The notes: generated by a model from the sequence alone, not told the origin. A DNA stretch of 64,000 nt from Oscillospiraceae bacterium (GCA_015067845.1 SVLT01000003.1:62001-126000); one strand, 5' to 3'; counted from the stretch's first letter, positions 9,323 to 17,865 are shown. Translations and numbers: made by a program.

Positions 9323-10459
9323 ATGAGAAATATAGGAAAATGGTTCCTTTTGCTGAATAAGCGGCTGTATAAAAAGGTGACGTTTCTGCTGATCCTGGCG
9401 CTCATCCCCGTGCTGGTGATGGGCTACGGCACAGTCGCCCGGGAGGAAAGCGGCCTGCTCACCGTTGCTCTGGCCTGCAAGGGGGAAGATCCCACAGCGA
9501 CCCGGATCATGCAGGAGCTGAAAGACGGCAGCGATCTGATCCGGTTTGTGATCTGTGACGATCCTCAGGAGGCGCAGTCCATGGTCAACGGACAGCAGGC
9601 GGATGCGGCCTGGATCTTCGATGACGATCTGGAAGCGGCCATCAACCGCTTCGCGGCAGCGCCCAAGCGGAGCAATGCCTTTGTGCAGATCATCGAGGCA
9701 GAAAGCACCATCCCCTTGAAGCTGGTACGGGAAAAGCTGAGCGGTGTGATCTTTGCCAAGACCTCCCAAGCCTTTTATCTGGACTACCTGCGGCAAAATG
9801 TGCCGGAAACAGAGGTCGTGCCGGATGAGGAATTGCTGCAATATTACGAGGATTTTGCGGCGGAGGCCACCTTCTTTGAGTTTGCCTATCTGGATGGCGA
9901 GATCAAAGAGGAAACCGAAGAAAATGCCAACTACCTGCTGTCCCCGGTGCGGGGATTGCTGGCGGTGGTGATCGTCCTGGGCGGACTGGCGGCGGCCATG
10001 TACTATGTGCAGGACGAAAAACTGGGAACATTCTCCTTGGTGCCCCAAAAAAGAAAGGGCGCGGTGGAATTCGGCTGCCAGCTGATCGCGGTGCTGAATG
10101 TGTCCGTGGTTGCGCTGATCGCCCTGTTCACCGCCGGGCTGACGGTGAGTGTGGGACGGGAATTGCTGATGGTTTTGCTCAATGCCCTGTCCACGGCCCT
10201 GTTTTGCATGACGGTGCGCCGCGTTTTCGGAAGTATCACCGCCCTGGGCACGCTGCTGCCCATGCTGGTGGTGGGGATGCTGGTGGTATGCCCCATATTC
10301 TTCGACCTGGGCGCGCTGCGCGCGGTGCAGTATCTGTTCCCGCCTACCTATTATATCAACGGGGCAAATTCGGATTATTTCCTGGGCCTGCAAGGGGTCT
10401 ATACCGCCGCCTTGCTGGGTGTGTATACCCCGCTGGGCAAAGTTCTGCATAGACAATAA
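9323..10459 (+). CDS. ABC-2 type transporter permease (second)
   Basis: Same topology, 4 bp after the first permease. Confidence 0.78.
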   Translation: MRNIGKWFLLLNKRLYKKVTFLLILALIPVLVMGYGTVAREESGLLTVALACKGEDPTATRIMQELKDGSDLIRFVICDDPQEAQSMVNGQQADAAWIFDDDLEAAINRFAAAPKRSNAFVQIIEAESTIPLKLVREKLSGVIFAKTSQAFYLDYLRQNVPETEVVPDEELLQYYEDFAAEATFFEFAYLDGEIKEETEENANYLLSPVRGLLAVVIVLGGLAAAMYYVQDEKLGTFSLVPQKRKGAVEFGCQLIAVLNVSVVALIALFTAGLTVSVGRELLMVLLNALSTALFCMTVRRVFGSITALGTLLPMLVVGMLVVCPIFFDLGALRAVQYLFPPTYYINGANSDYFLGLQGVYTAALLGVYTPLGKVLHRQ

Positions 10460-10510
10460 TATACAAAAGAGGGACTGTTGCACCATTTGCAGCAGTCCCT
10501 AAAATTATAT

Positions 10511-10592
10511 TGTAGGGGGCGGCGCCTTCGACGCCCCGCGAGGATAATTTACTTTCATGCACAACGGGCTGTCGTGGGCGCCAGCCCCTACA
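10511..10592. repeat. dispersed palindromic repeat family D
   Basis: TGTAGGGGGCGGCGCCTTCGACGCCCCG...AACGGGCTGTCGTGGGCGCCAGCCCCTACA. Confidence 0.85.
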
Positions 10593-10621
10593 TAAAAACG
10601 GTACAAAAGGCAAAAGAGAAA

Positions 10622-11617
10622 TCAAATCGTAATTTCTCCTGCCAGACTTTGGGCGAACAGAGCAGGCATATCCTTGGCGGTGACGCCCTGTCCCAGGGCC
10701 CACATCAGCTTGGTCAGGGCCGCTTCCGTGGTCATGTCCCGACCTTGGATCACGCCCAGCTCCAGCAGCTTGTTGCCCACCTGATAGACCCGAAGATCGG
10801 AGCTGTCGTACAGACATTGGGTGGTCACCACCACGCTGACGCCCTTTTCCACTGCCCGGCGGATGCCATCCAGGCCGGAGCCCAGCACATTGATGCCCCC
10901 AAGGCCGAAGGCCTCCACCACGATACCCTTGTATCCCATGGAAGTCAGGGTTTCAAAAATATCCGGCGACAGTCCGGGGGTCAGCTTCAGCAAAAATACA
11001 TCCTTGCTGATCTGCGTAAGCAGCTGGGGTGCGGCGGCACCCGTCTGCACGATTTCCTCGTCCACTTCCAGACCCCGGTTGCTGACCTGGGCGGCGTACC
11101 GGGCATTGACGCTCTCAAAGGCGGAAAAGCCGGAGGCCCGTACCTTCACCGCCCGGCAGCCGCGCATGACCTTTCGGTCAAAGGCGAGAAATACGCCCCG
11201 GTGACCGGAGGCCGCCATAGCAAAGGCGGTGCGCAAATTGCCGGGGCCGTCGCTGAGCACATCCAGCAGAGGGAGCTGAGAGCCGGTGAACACCACCGGC
11301 AAATTGATCCCCGGCAGCATAAAGGTCACCGCGGAGGCGGTGTAGGCCATGGTATCCGTTCCGTGGGACACCACGATGCCGTCGAAATCGTTGCGGCAGG
11401 CAAAGACCACCTCTGCGATCTGCTGCCATTGCTCCGGCTGGATGTTGGAGGAGTCCAGGCACATAATATCCCGGACGGTTATGTCGTAATAGGCGCGAAG
11501 CTCGTCGATCTGCCCATCCATGATTCCGGCGCGGTGGGGCTCCAAGCCCTCTCCCCCAGCTACGGAAGCGATAGTTCCGCCGGTGGTGAGCAACAAAATA
11601 TGTTTCTTTTTCTGCAT
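10622..11617 (-). CDS. L-asparaginase (type I-like)
   Basis: TTGGTIAS and GIVVSHGTDTMAYTAS motifs. Confidence 0.92.
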   Translation of the reverse strand: MQKKKHILLLTTGGTIASVAGGEGLEPHRAGIMDGQIDELRAYYDITVRDIMCLDSSNIQPEQWQQIAEVVFACRNDFDGIVVSHGTDTMAYTASAVTFMLPGINLPVVFTGSQLPLLDVLSDGPGNLRTAFAMAASGHRGVFLAFDRKVMRGCRAVKVRASGFSAFESVNARYAAQVSNRGLEVDEEIVQTGAAAPQLLTQISKDVFLLKLTPGLSPDIFETLTSMGYKGIVVEAFGLGGINVLGSGLDGIRRAVEKGVSVVVTTQCLYDSSDLRVYQVGNKLLELGVIQGRDMTTEAALTKLMWALGQGVTAKDMPALFAQSLAGEITI

Positions 11618-11714
11618 AAGCGGCTCCTTGTGGTTGTTCTGTTTACATTATAGCTGCGACGAAGCAAAATAGCAAGAATTTTCCCGGGCTACCTACCGCC
11701 TATGCGCAAATATT

Positions 11715-11791
11715 CGTAGGGGGCGGCGCCTTCGACGCCCCGTAAGGACGTTTTTTAACACAACGGGCTGTCGTGGGCGCCAGCCCCTACG
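11715..11791. repeat. dispersed palindromic repeat family D
   Basis: CGTAGGGGGCGGCGCCTTCGACGCCCCG...GGGCTGTCGTGGGCGCCAGCCCCTACG. Confidence 0.85.
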
Positions 11792-11792
11792 A

Positions 11793-11820
11793 AAATTGCC
11801 ACCCGGATGGGTGGCAATTT
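11793..11820 (-). terminator. hairpin terminator downstream of TIM-barrel isomerase gene
   Basis: AAATTGCCACCC-GGAT-GGGTGGCAATTT. Confidence 0.6.
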
Positions 11821-11835
11821 CATTGGTTATGCATA

Positions 11836-12624
11836 TCAAAGAATGTTCCGGGCCTGGATGTTTCTCAGGCTTCTTTCCAGACAGTCCATGGGGTCTTCAT
11901 CATAGCACTTATCCTGCTCGATCAGGGCATACTCACAGCCGGCCTTTTTCAGAGCGGGGATGTAGAGGTCATAGGGAGCTTTGCCCTCATAAATGGGCCG
12001 CAGATACGCCCGGGTTTCTTCAATGCTGCCGTCTTCGGGGATGTCTGCGTGGTCCTTCAAGTGGATACGGGACAGGCGGCCGGACAGGGTGTCGATCAGC
12101 TTCAGCACGTCTGCGCCGGCAAAATCGGCCCAGCCAACGTCCAGTGTAAAGTCCACACTGTCCGCGGGGAAGTCCTCCATCATGCGCTCCATGACGCTTG
12201 TGCCGTACACCTTGTTAAACTCAAATTCGTGGTTGTGATATTGGAATTTCACGCCCATATCCCGCATTTTTTCCGCCACGGGGATGTACATCTTGCAGAA
12301 TTCTTCGTAACCTTCCAGGGTGTTGCGCATGGGGCCGGGCATACCGCCGATGCCGATGTTCCGGCAGCCGTAAACGGCGTGCTCCTTCACGACTTGCTCC
12401 AGATTTTCCACCACATCCATGTTTTTTACATGGGTCACGGCGCAGACCAGACCGTTTTCCTGCAGTTGATCCCGGAGCCACTCCGGCTCAAAGGGGCATA
12501 CGGCGCCAAGGGATACCTGAACGGACTTAAAGCCCATGGCAGCCACCTTTTTCAAAGTCGCGGCAAAATCATCCAAATTCTGCATGTACTGGCGTACTGT
12601 GTAAAGTTGTGCTCCGATTTCCAT
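11836..12624 (-). CDS. sugar phosphate isomerase/epimerase-like (xylose-isomerase-like TIM barrel)
   Basis: GAQLYTVRQ..., FQYHNHEFEF, FTLDVGWADFAGAD, RIHLKD motifs. Confidence 0.85.
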   Translation of the reverse strand: MEIGAQLYTVRQYMQNLDDFAATLKKVAAMGFKSVQVSLGAVCPFEPEWLRDQLQENGLVCAVTHVKNMDVVENLEQVVKEHAVYGCRNIGIGGMPGPMRNTLEGYEEFCKMYIPVAEKMRDMGVKFQYHNHEFEFNKVYGTSVMERMMEDFPADSVDFTLDVGWADFAGADVLKLIDTLSGRLSRIHLKDHADIPEDGSIEETRAYLRPIYEGKAPYDLYIPALKKAGCEYALIEQDKCYDEDPMDCLERSLRNIQARNIL

Positions 12625-12660
12625 AATCGTTCCCCCCAGAATTTTTATATGATGGTATGT

Positions 12661-13515
12661 TTACTTAGATTGGACATTCTTAATGTACTGCGTTGGGGAC
12701 CGTCCGGTTTGCTGCTTGAACAGCCGGCAAAAATAGTGCACGGAACTGAATCCCAGTATGTCGGAAATCTCCGTTATGGAGAGCTTTCCCTGCCTCAGGC
12801 AGGATTTTGCTTCCCGGATCCTGAGGGTATTGATATAGTCCAAAATGGTGGTATCGTAGGTAGCTTTGAAATCCCGGCAGAGGGTTGTTTTGTTCATGCC
12901 GAAAAGAAAGCACAGATTGGCAAGGGTGATCTTCGTGCGGTAATTTTCCGTTATGTACTGATGAACGGATTGGATATTTCCCTCTGCCCCGGCTTCGCTG
13001 ATAACAGAATGGAAGCTGCGGACAAGAGAAATGAGAAACGCCTCCAAACCGATCTTGATCAGCTGGTCTGCCCCAAAGGGGTACTCCGCCCGCTTGGGCA
13101 TATAGCCGGTGTTGGGCACATTATAGGGTGGCTCGTAGATGCGCATGCCCTCCTGCATGATCCGAGACAGGGCCCGGGTCTGGTCAGAGGAAAGGGTGAT
13201 GGGCTGCCGGGCAAAGGGGGAAAGACTTTCGCTGTCACACTCAAAACCGATGATGATCACATTGGGCGCAACGGCATGGTCGGCGGCAAGGGAATGTAGC
13301 TCGTTGGGCCGGTGGATGAGCACCTGATTTTCCCCCAGAATACCCGAATAATTTTCCGCAAAAATGGAAAGAGAGCCCTTGTCTACATACAGAAGCTCGC
13401 AGAAATTGTGGCGATCCTGCATGCTGTGAAAGGCATCGGAAAACTCAAAATACTGCAAATTGGCGATCCGGGAAACGTTGATCTGGATCACGGGTGGCTG
13501 AAGCGTAAAGAACAT
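12661..13515 (-). CDS. AraC family transcriptional regulator
   Basis: Cupin-like N-terminus; C-terminal double HTH ITLANLCFLFGMNKTTLCRDFKATYDTTILDYINTLRIREAKSCLRQGKLSITEISDILGFSSVHYFCRLFKQQTGRSPTQY. Confidence 0.93.
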   Translation of the reverse strand: MFFTLQPPVIQINVSRIANLQYFEFSDAFHSMQDRHNFCELLYVDKGSLSIFAENYSGILGENQVLIHRPNELHSLAADHAVAPNVIIIGFECDSESLSPFARQPITLSSDQTRALSRIMQEGMRIYEPPYNVPNTGYMPKRAEYPFGADQLIKIGLEAFLISLVRSFHSVISEAGAEGNIQSVHQYITENYRTKITLANLCFLFGMNKTTLCRDFKATYDTTILDYINTLRIREAKSCLRQGKLSITEISDILGFSSVHYFCRLFKQQTGRSPTQYIKNVQSK

Positions 13516-13622
13516 AAAGCGGCCACCTCACTTTGCGAAATATGCTGAATATCAGCCAGTCAATTTTAGCATGGCGGGAATATAAAGTCAACAAAGAGAT
13601 TGCAAAAAATACATATGTTGAC

Positions 13623-13681
13623 GATTGTGCAAAAGTAAATTTAGATTGTGCAAATACAAGGGTGCGGATCTTCTATATAAT
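13623..13681 (+). promoter_or_regulatory. AraC-type direct repeats plus -10 element of ASRT/M24/creatininase operon
   Basis: GATTGTGCAAA at 13623 and 13644 (21-bp period), downstream one overlapping the expected -35; TATAAT at 13676. Confidence 0.6.
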
Positions 13682-13716
13682 GAGGGTGTATCAGTCTGGA
13701 ATAAGGAGTATAGCCT

Positions 13717-14073
13717 ATGAATTACGGTAAAAAAGTTTGGATATTTCCGGATGCGGAGCTGCCGCCGGTGGGCGAAAATCCGATCCCCGGCCATGAATCC
13801 GTGATCATCACCAATGTGTCGGACAAAAAGGCCGTGATCAAGGTCACGCTGATCTATACGGACAAGGAGCCGGTCAGCTTTACCGCAGAGGTGGAGGCAA
13901 TGCGTGTGCGCTGCCTGCGGACAAATCAGGAAAAGGACTTTGGCCCCTATACCGCGAAATTTGAGGAACAATACGCCATTATGCTGGAAAGTGATGTGCC
14001 CATCGTTGCCCAGTATGGCAGGGCAGAGCCCAGAACTGTCAGTTTTTATACCACCCCAGGATACTGTGAATAA
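13717..14073 (+). CDS. ASRT (Anabaena sensory rhodopsin transducer)-like small protein
   Basis: KKVWIFPDAELPP...GHESVIITNVSDKKAVIKVTLIYTDKEPV...SDVPIVAQYGRAEPR resembles the ASRT pattern (YSDKEPV, NVPIVVQHTR). Confidence 0.8.
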   Translation: MNYGKKVWIFPDAELPPVGENPIPGHESVIITNVSDKKAVIKVTLIYTDKEPVSFTAEVEAMRVRCLRTNQEKDFGPYTAKFEEQYAIMLESDVPIVAQYGRAEPRTVSFYTTPGYCE

Positions 14074-14099
14074 TTTTTACATAACAGGAGGAAATGAGT

Positions 14100-15272
14100 A
14101 TGTCCAGAATTTGCATTCCCGATCACGAGTACAAGGAAAGAGTTGCCCGTGCAGCGAAAATTCTGCAGCGGGAGGGCCTGGATGCCCTGATCGTCAACGG
14201 CAACGAGGCTGACTACGCCAATCCCCGGTATTTCTCCGGTTTTTGGCCCCTGTTCGAGCGCAGCGGCGTTGCCATCTCCGCCGATGGCCGGGCTGCCCTG
14301 ATGGTGGGCCCCGAATCCGCGATTTTTGGCGCTGACCGCAACAAGCTGGACAAGACCTTTGTCCTGACGGCCTACCGCGAGGGCGCTGACCCTGCCTATC
14401 CCGAGCTGAAGCCCGATACTTTTGCGGATGTGTTCCGGTATATCGGTGTCACCGGCAAGAAGATCCGCATCGGCGTGGCATCCTTCCTGGATACCTCCGT
14501 TACCATTTTCAACGCCATCCGGGACGCATTTCCCGAGGCGGAGATCGTGGATGCCGGCAAGGTCATGGTGGAGCTGCGCTCCGTCAAGACGGAAAACGAG
14601 CTGGCCTGCCTGCGGGAGGGCTACCGCATCGCCAACATCGCCACCGAGGAGGTCATCAAGGCCATCCGCCCCGGCATGACCGAGCTTCAAATGGTGGGCG
14701 TGGCCCAGAAGGCGGTTTACGAGCACGGTGCGGAGTATGAAGGCCTGCCCATGTATGTCTTCTCCGAGGCTTCCACCCGTCATGCCATCTCCCGTTCTTC
14801 CTACCGGGAATTCCAGAAGGGTGATATCGTCCAGCTGAACCTGTCCGCCAAGATCGACGGCTACTCTGCCGCCATCGGCTATCCCATCTGTCTGGGCAAG
14901 CTGGAAGGCCAGCGCCGCGACATCGTGCAGTTCTGCCGGGATGCCCACACCTGGTCTGCAAAGCAGGTCAAGGCCGGCGTTTGGGCTGCCGATATTGCAA
15001 AGGGCTTCTATCAGTACTATGTGGATCATGGCTATGAAAAGAACTATGTTTACGGACCTCTCCACGGCACCGGCATCATCGAGGTGGAAGCGCCCTGGTG
15101 CGAGACCTCCTCTGAGTACTTCCTGAAGGAGAACATGTGCTATCAGGTGGATACCTATATTTCCGCCGACACCTTCGGTGTCCGCTGGGAAAAGGGCATT
15201 GCCGTCAAGGAAAACGGCTTTGAGATGCTCAGTCCCGAGATCCCTGAGGTCTGTCCCGAGCTGTTCTTCTAA
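14100..15272 (+). CDS. M24-fold (pita-bread) protein, creatinase/Xaa-Pro dipeptidase-like, metal site degenerate
   Basis: M24B architecture; GDIVQLNLSAKIDGYSAAIGY and LHGTGIIEVEAPW and GVRWEKGIAV motifs; Asp ligands replaced by N and A. Confidence 0.82.
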   Translation: MSRICIPDHEYKERVARAAKILQREGLDALIVNGNEADYANPRYFSGFWPLFERSGVAISADGRAALMVGPESAIFGADRNKLDKTFVLTAYREGADPAYPELKPDTFADVFRYIGVTGKKIRIGVASFLDTSVTIFNAIRDAFPEAEIVDAGKVMVELRSVKTENELACLREGYRIANIATEEVIKAIRPGMTELQMVGVAQKAVYEHGAEYEGLPMYVFSEASTRHAISRSSYREFQKGDIVQLNLSAKIDGYSAAIGYPICLGKLEGQRRDIVQFCRDAHTWSAKQVKAGVWAADIAKGFYQYYVDHGYEKNYVYGPLHGTGIIEVEAPWCETSSEYFLKENMCYQVDTYISADTFGVRWEKGIAVKENGFEMLSPEIPEVCPELFF

Positions 15273-15284
15273 GGAGAGAAACGT

Positions 15285-16022
15285 ATGCAACTGATCGAAA
15301 TGCTTTACGATGAGATCCGGGATGCCGTGGATCGCAAAGTCCCCTTTGTGATCCCCATTGGCACATTGGAATATCACGCCCGTCATGCCTCCTGCGGCAC
15401 GGATACCCTGGTGGTGACCGGCTGTCTGCGGGAGCTGGAAAAGGAAAAGGAGATCGTGGTCTGTCCCCCTGTCTGGTACGGTGTGGCGTCCTATGCGGTC
15501 TGTGGGCCCAAGCCCGGCCATTTCCATGTGGATGAGGATGCGTATACCAATTATCTTTACTGTATCCTGAAATCCATGATCGACGCCGGCCATAAGAATA
15601 TCTATCTTGTGCCCCATCATCAGACCGAGGGCGCAGGCCTGATGCCCATGACCATTGCCTGCCATAAGGCGGCAAAGAAGGTGACCATGGAGTACATGGA
15701 GGAAAAAATGGGCAAGGGCTGGTGGGGCAGCGATGCTTATGCCGCTTATTACGAAAATTTGGGCACGGGAGATGATCCGTTCTCCTATATCAAGGTCATC
15801 CCCCTCATCGGCGCTGAGGCACAGATCCAATGCGGCGGCTTTGACCATGCCGGCAAGTGGGAAACCAGTCTGCTGATGGGCACATATCCGGAGCTGGTGG
15901 ACCTGAGCCGCTGTCAGCGTAACACCGAGTGGTTTGCCCAGTCCGCCAAGGAAGCGAGCCGGGAGCTGGGCGAGCACATGGTGGAATGTACCCTGGAATG
16001 GCTCCGCAAAACGATCGTATAA
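15285..16022 (+). CDS. creatininase family amidohydrolase
   Basis: IPIGTLEYHARHASCGTDT (E-x-H...D) and FDHAGKWETSLLMGTYPELVDL motifs. Confidence 0.88.
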   Translation: MQLIEMLYDEIRDAVDRKVPFVIPIGTLEYHARHASCGTDTLVVTGCLRELEKEKEIVVCPPVWYGVASYAVCGPKPGHFHVDEDAYTNYLYCILKSMIDAGHKNIYLVPHHQTEGAGLMPMTIACHKAAKKVTMEYMEEKMGKGWWGSDAYAAYYENLGTGDDPFSYIKVIPLIGAEAQIQCGGFDHAGKWETSLLMGTYPELVDLSRCQRNTEWFAQSAKEASRELGEHMVECTLEWLRKTIV

Positions 16023-16025
16023 CAA

Positions 16026-16060
16026 AAGCTGCTCTGCTAATAAAAGCAGAGCAGCTTAGT
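16026..16060 (+). terminator. rho-independent terminator
   Basis: AAGCTGCTCTGC-TAATAAAA-GCAGAGCAGCTTAGTTTTTT. Confidence 0.9.
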
Positions 16061-16086
16061 TTTTTATCAGAGAAAACATGAAGGTA

Positions 16087-16440
16087 TTATCCTTTGGCTT
16101 TCAAAGTGATTACCGTTGAAACCAACATTCTACGCAGTTCAATACAAGCGCTTTGAAACTTCTTAAACTCATTTGCGTCTATTGAATTTGTTTCATAAAA
16201 AAGGTTCAACCAATATTCGCTTTCGTTGCACTCTTTGAGTGCTATTTCACATTTGGAAATAAAATCTTTTGTACTTTGTGCGTATTGTGCTTCGTGAACA
16301 TTAGCACCAACAGAAGTGCCGCTTTTGAGCAATTGGTTGATTAAAACGCCTTCAACTTTCTTTTCTTTAAGGTTTCGACAAAGGAAAACGATTTCTTTGG
16401 CAAATGTTTTTGATTTATCCCTTTAAATGCTGTCTGCCAT
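16087..16440 (-). pseudogene. four-helix-bundle protein (23S rRNA intervening-sequence-protein-like), in-frame stop at codon 6
   Basis: Frame reads MADSI*RDKSKTFAKEIVFLCRNLKEKKVEGVLINQLLKSGTSVGANVHEAQ...; TAA at 16423-16425. Confidence 0.7.
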
Positions 16441-16478
16441 AATGTCCTCACCTTTTAGTTATGAGTGTAGAGTTATGA

Positions 16479-16617
16479 ATTCGGCTCCGCCGAATGTTAT
16501 GATATGATTGCCAGACAAAGTCATCGTTGCCGCAAGGCAACTCATAACTTGGCGAAGCCAATCATAACTGATAACTTGCATCAGGCAATCATAGCTGAGT
16601 TTTGCTCTGCAAAACTC
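16479..16617. repeat. array of four short perfect hairpins separated by CATAACT-like spacers
   Basis: ATTCGGC/GCCGAAT, GTTGCC/GGCAAC, TTGGC/GCCAA, GAGTTTTGC/GCAAAACTC. Confidence 0.7.
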
Positions 16618-17596
16618 ACTCCCACTCGATCGTACCAACAGGTTTAAATGTCAGATCGTACAGCACCCGGTTGATGCCTTCCACCTCGGCGGTGATGCGG
16701 CTGGTGATCTTATGCAGGACCTCGTAGGGGATCTCCTCGATGGTGGCGGTCATGGCGTCGGTGGTGTTCACCGCCCGGATGATGGCCGGCCAGCCCTCGT
16801 AACGCTTGCCGTCACGCACGCCCACGCTCTTGAAATCCGGCACGGCGATGAAATACTGCCAGACCTTTTCCGCCAGACCGCAATTGTCGAATTCCTCACG
16901 CAAAATGGCGTCCGCCTCACGCAGAGCGTGGAGCCGATCCCGGGTGATGGCACCCAGACACCGCACGCCCAGGCCGGGGCCGGGGAAGGGCTGACGGTAG
17001 ACCATGGCATGGGGCAGGCCCAATGCTTCGCCCACTACGCGGACTTCGTCCTTGTACAGAAGCCGCACCGGCTCCACCAGCTCCATCTGCATATCCTCCG
17101 GCAGACCGCCCACGTTGTGATGGGCCTTCACGCCGTCGGATTCCAGAATGTCGGGGTAGATCGTGCCCTGGGCCAGGAAGGAAATGCCCTCCAGCTTGGC
17201 GGATTCCTCGTCAAATACCTTGATAAATTCGTTGCCGATGATCTTGCGCTTCTTTTCCGGGTCAGCCACGCCGGCCAGCAGATCCAAAAAGCGGTCGGTG
17301 GCGTCGATGTAGATCAGATTGGCATCCAGCTCCTTGCCGAACACTTCAATGACCTGCTCGCTTTCGCCCTTGCGCATGAGGCCGTGGTTCACATGGACGC
17401 AGACCAGCTGACGGCCAATGGCCTTGATCAGCAAAGCCGCCACGACGGACGAATCCACGCCGCCGCTGAGGGCCAGCAGGACCTTTTTGTCGCCCACCTG
17501 GGCGCGGATTTCTGCCACCTGCTCGTCGATAAACGCCTGAGCCAGGGCGGGAGTGGTGATTCTTTCCATGGATGCGGGACGAATGTTGTTAGCCAT
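16616..17596 (-). CDS. guaA: GMP synthase, ATP-pyrophosphatase (synthetase) domain only
   Basis: LLALSGGVDSSVVAALL P-loop; C-terminal AVNTTDAMTATIEEIPYEVLHKITSRITAEVEGINRVLYDLTFKPVGTIEWE; no GATase domain. Confidence 0.9.
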   Translation of the reverse strand: MANNIRPASMERITTPALAQAFIDEQVAEIRAQVGDKKVLLALSGGVDSSVVAALLIKAIGRQLVCVHVNHGLMRKGESEQVIEVFGKELDANLIYIDATDRFLDLLAGVADPEKKRKIIGNEFIKVFDEESAKLEGISFLAQGTIYPDILESDGVKAHHNVGGLPEDMQMELVEPVRLLYKDEVRVVGEALGLPHAMVYRQPFPGPGLGVRCLGAITRDRLHALREADAILREEFDNCGLAEKVWQYFIAVPDFKSVGVRDGKRYEGWPAIIRAVNTTDAMTATIEEIPYEVLHKITSRITAEVEGINRVLYDLTFKPVGTIEWE

Positions 17597-17716
17597 ACTG
17601 AGTCCTCCGTAAATTTCCAAAATATAGCATTATTATATAGCTGTACCATTTCGAATGCAAGAAAAAATTATAAAATTTGTTGCACCGGGGAAAACTGGGG
17701 AAAAGGAGGGAATGTC

Positions 17717-17827
17717 GTGAAGAAAGAAGAAAAACAGGAAGAAACGAAGCCCATCCCCTGGGAAGTGGCCGACCCCAAGCCCCCGGTGATCCAGTCCGGT
17801 TCTCTGCAACAGCGGAAAGTCCATTAA
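17717..17827 (+). CDS. 36-aa hypothetical protein (GTG start)
   Basis: GGAGGG 6 nt upstream of GTG; Lys/Glu/Pro-rich KKEEKQEETKPIPWEVADPKPPVIQSGSLQQRKVH. Confidence 0.4.
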   Translation: MKKEEKQEETKPIPWEVADPKPPVIQSGSLQQRKVH

Positions 17828-17865
17828 ATGCACGTCATTGCCAAGTGCACCGCACCATCATCTGT

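Noticed and set aside
13717-14073. Light-sensing interpretation of the ASRT-like gene
   Set aside because: No rhodopsin or retinal-synthesis gene in the window; ASRT-like proteins occur widely without rhodopsins
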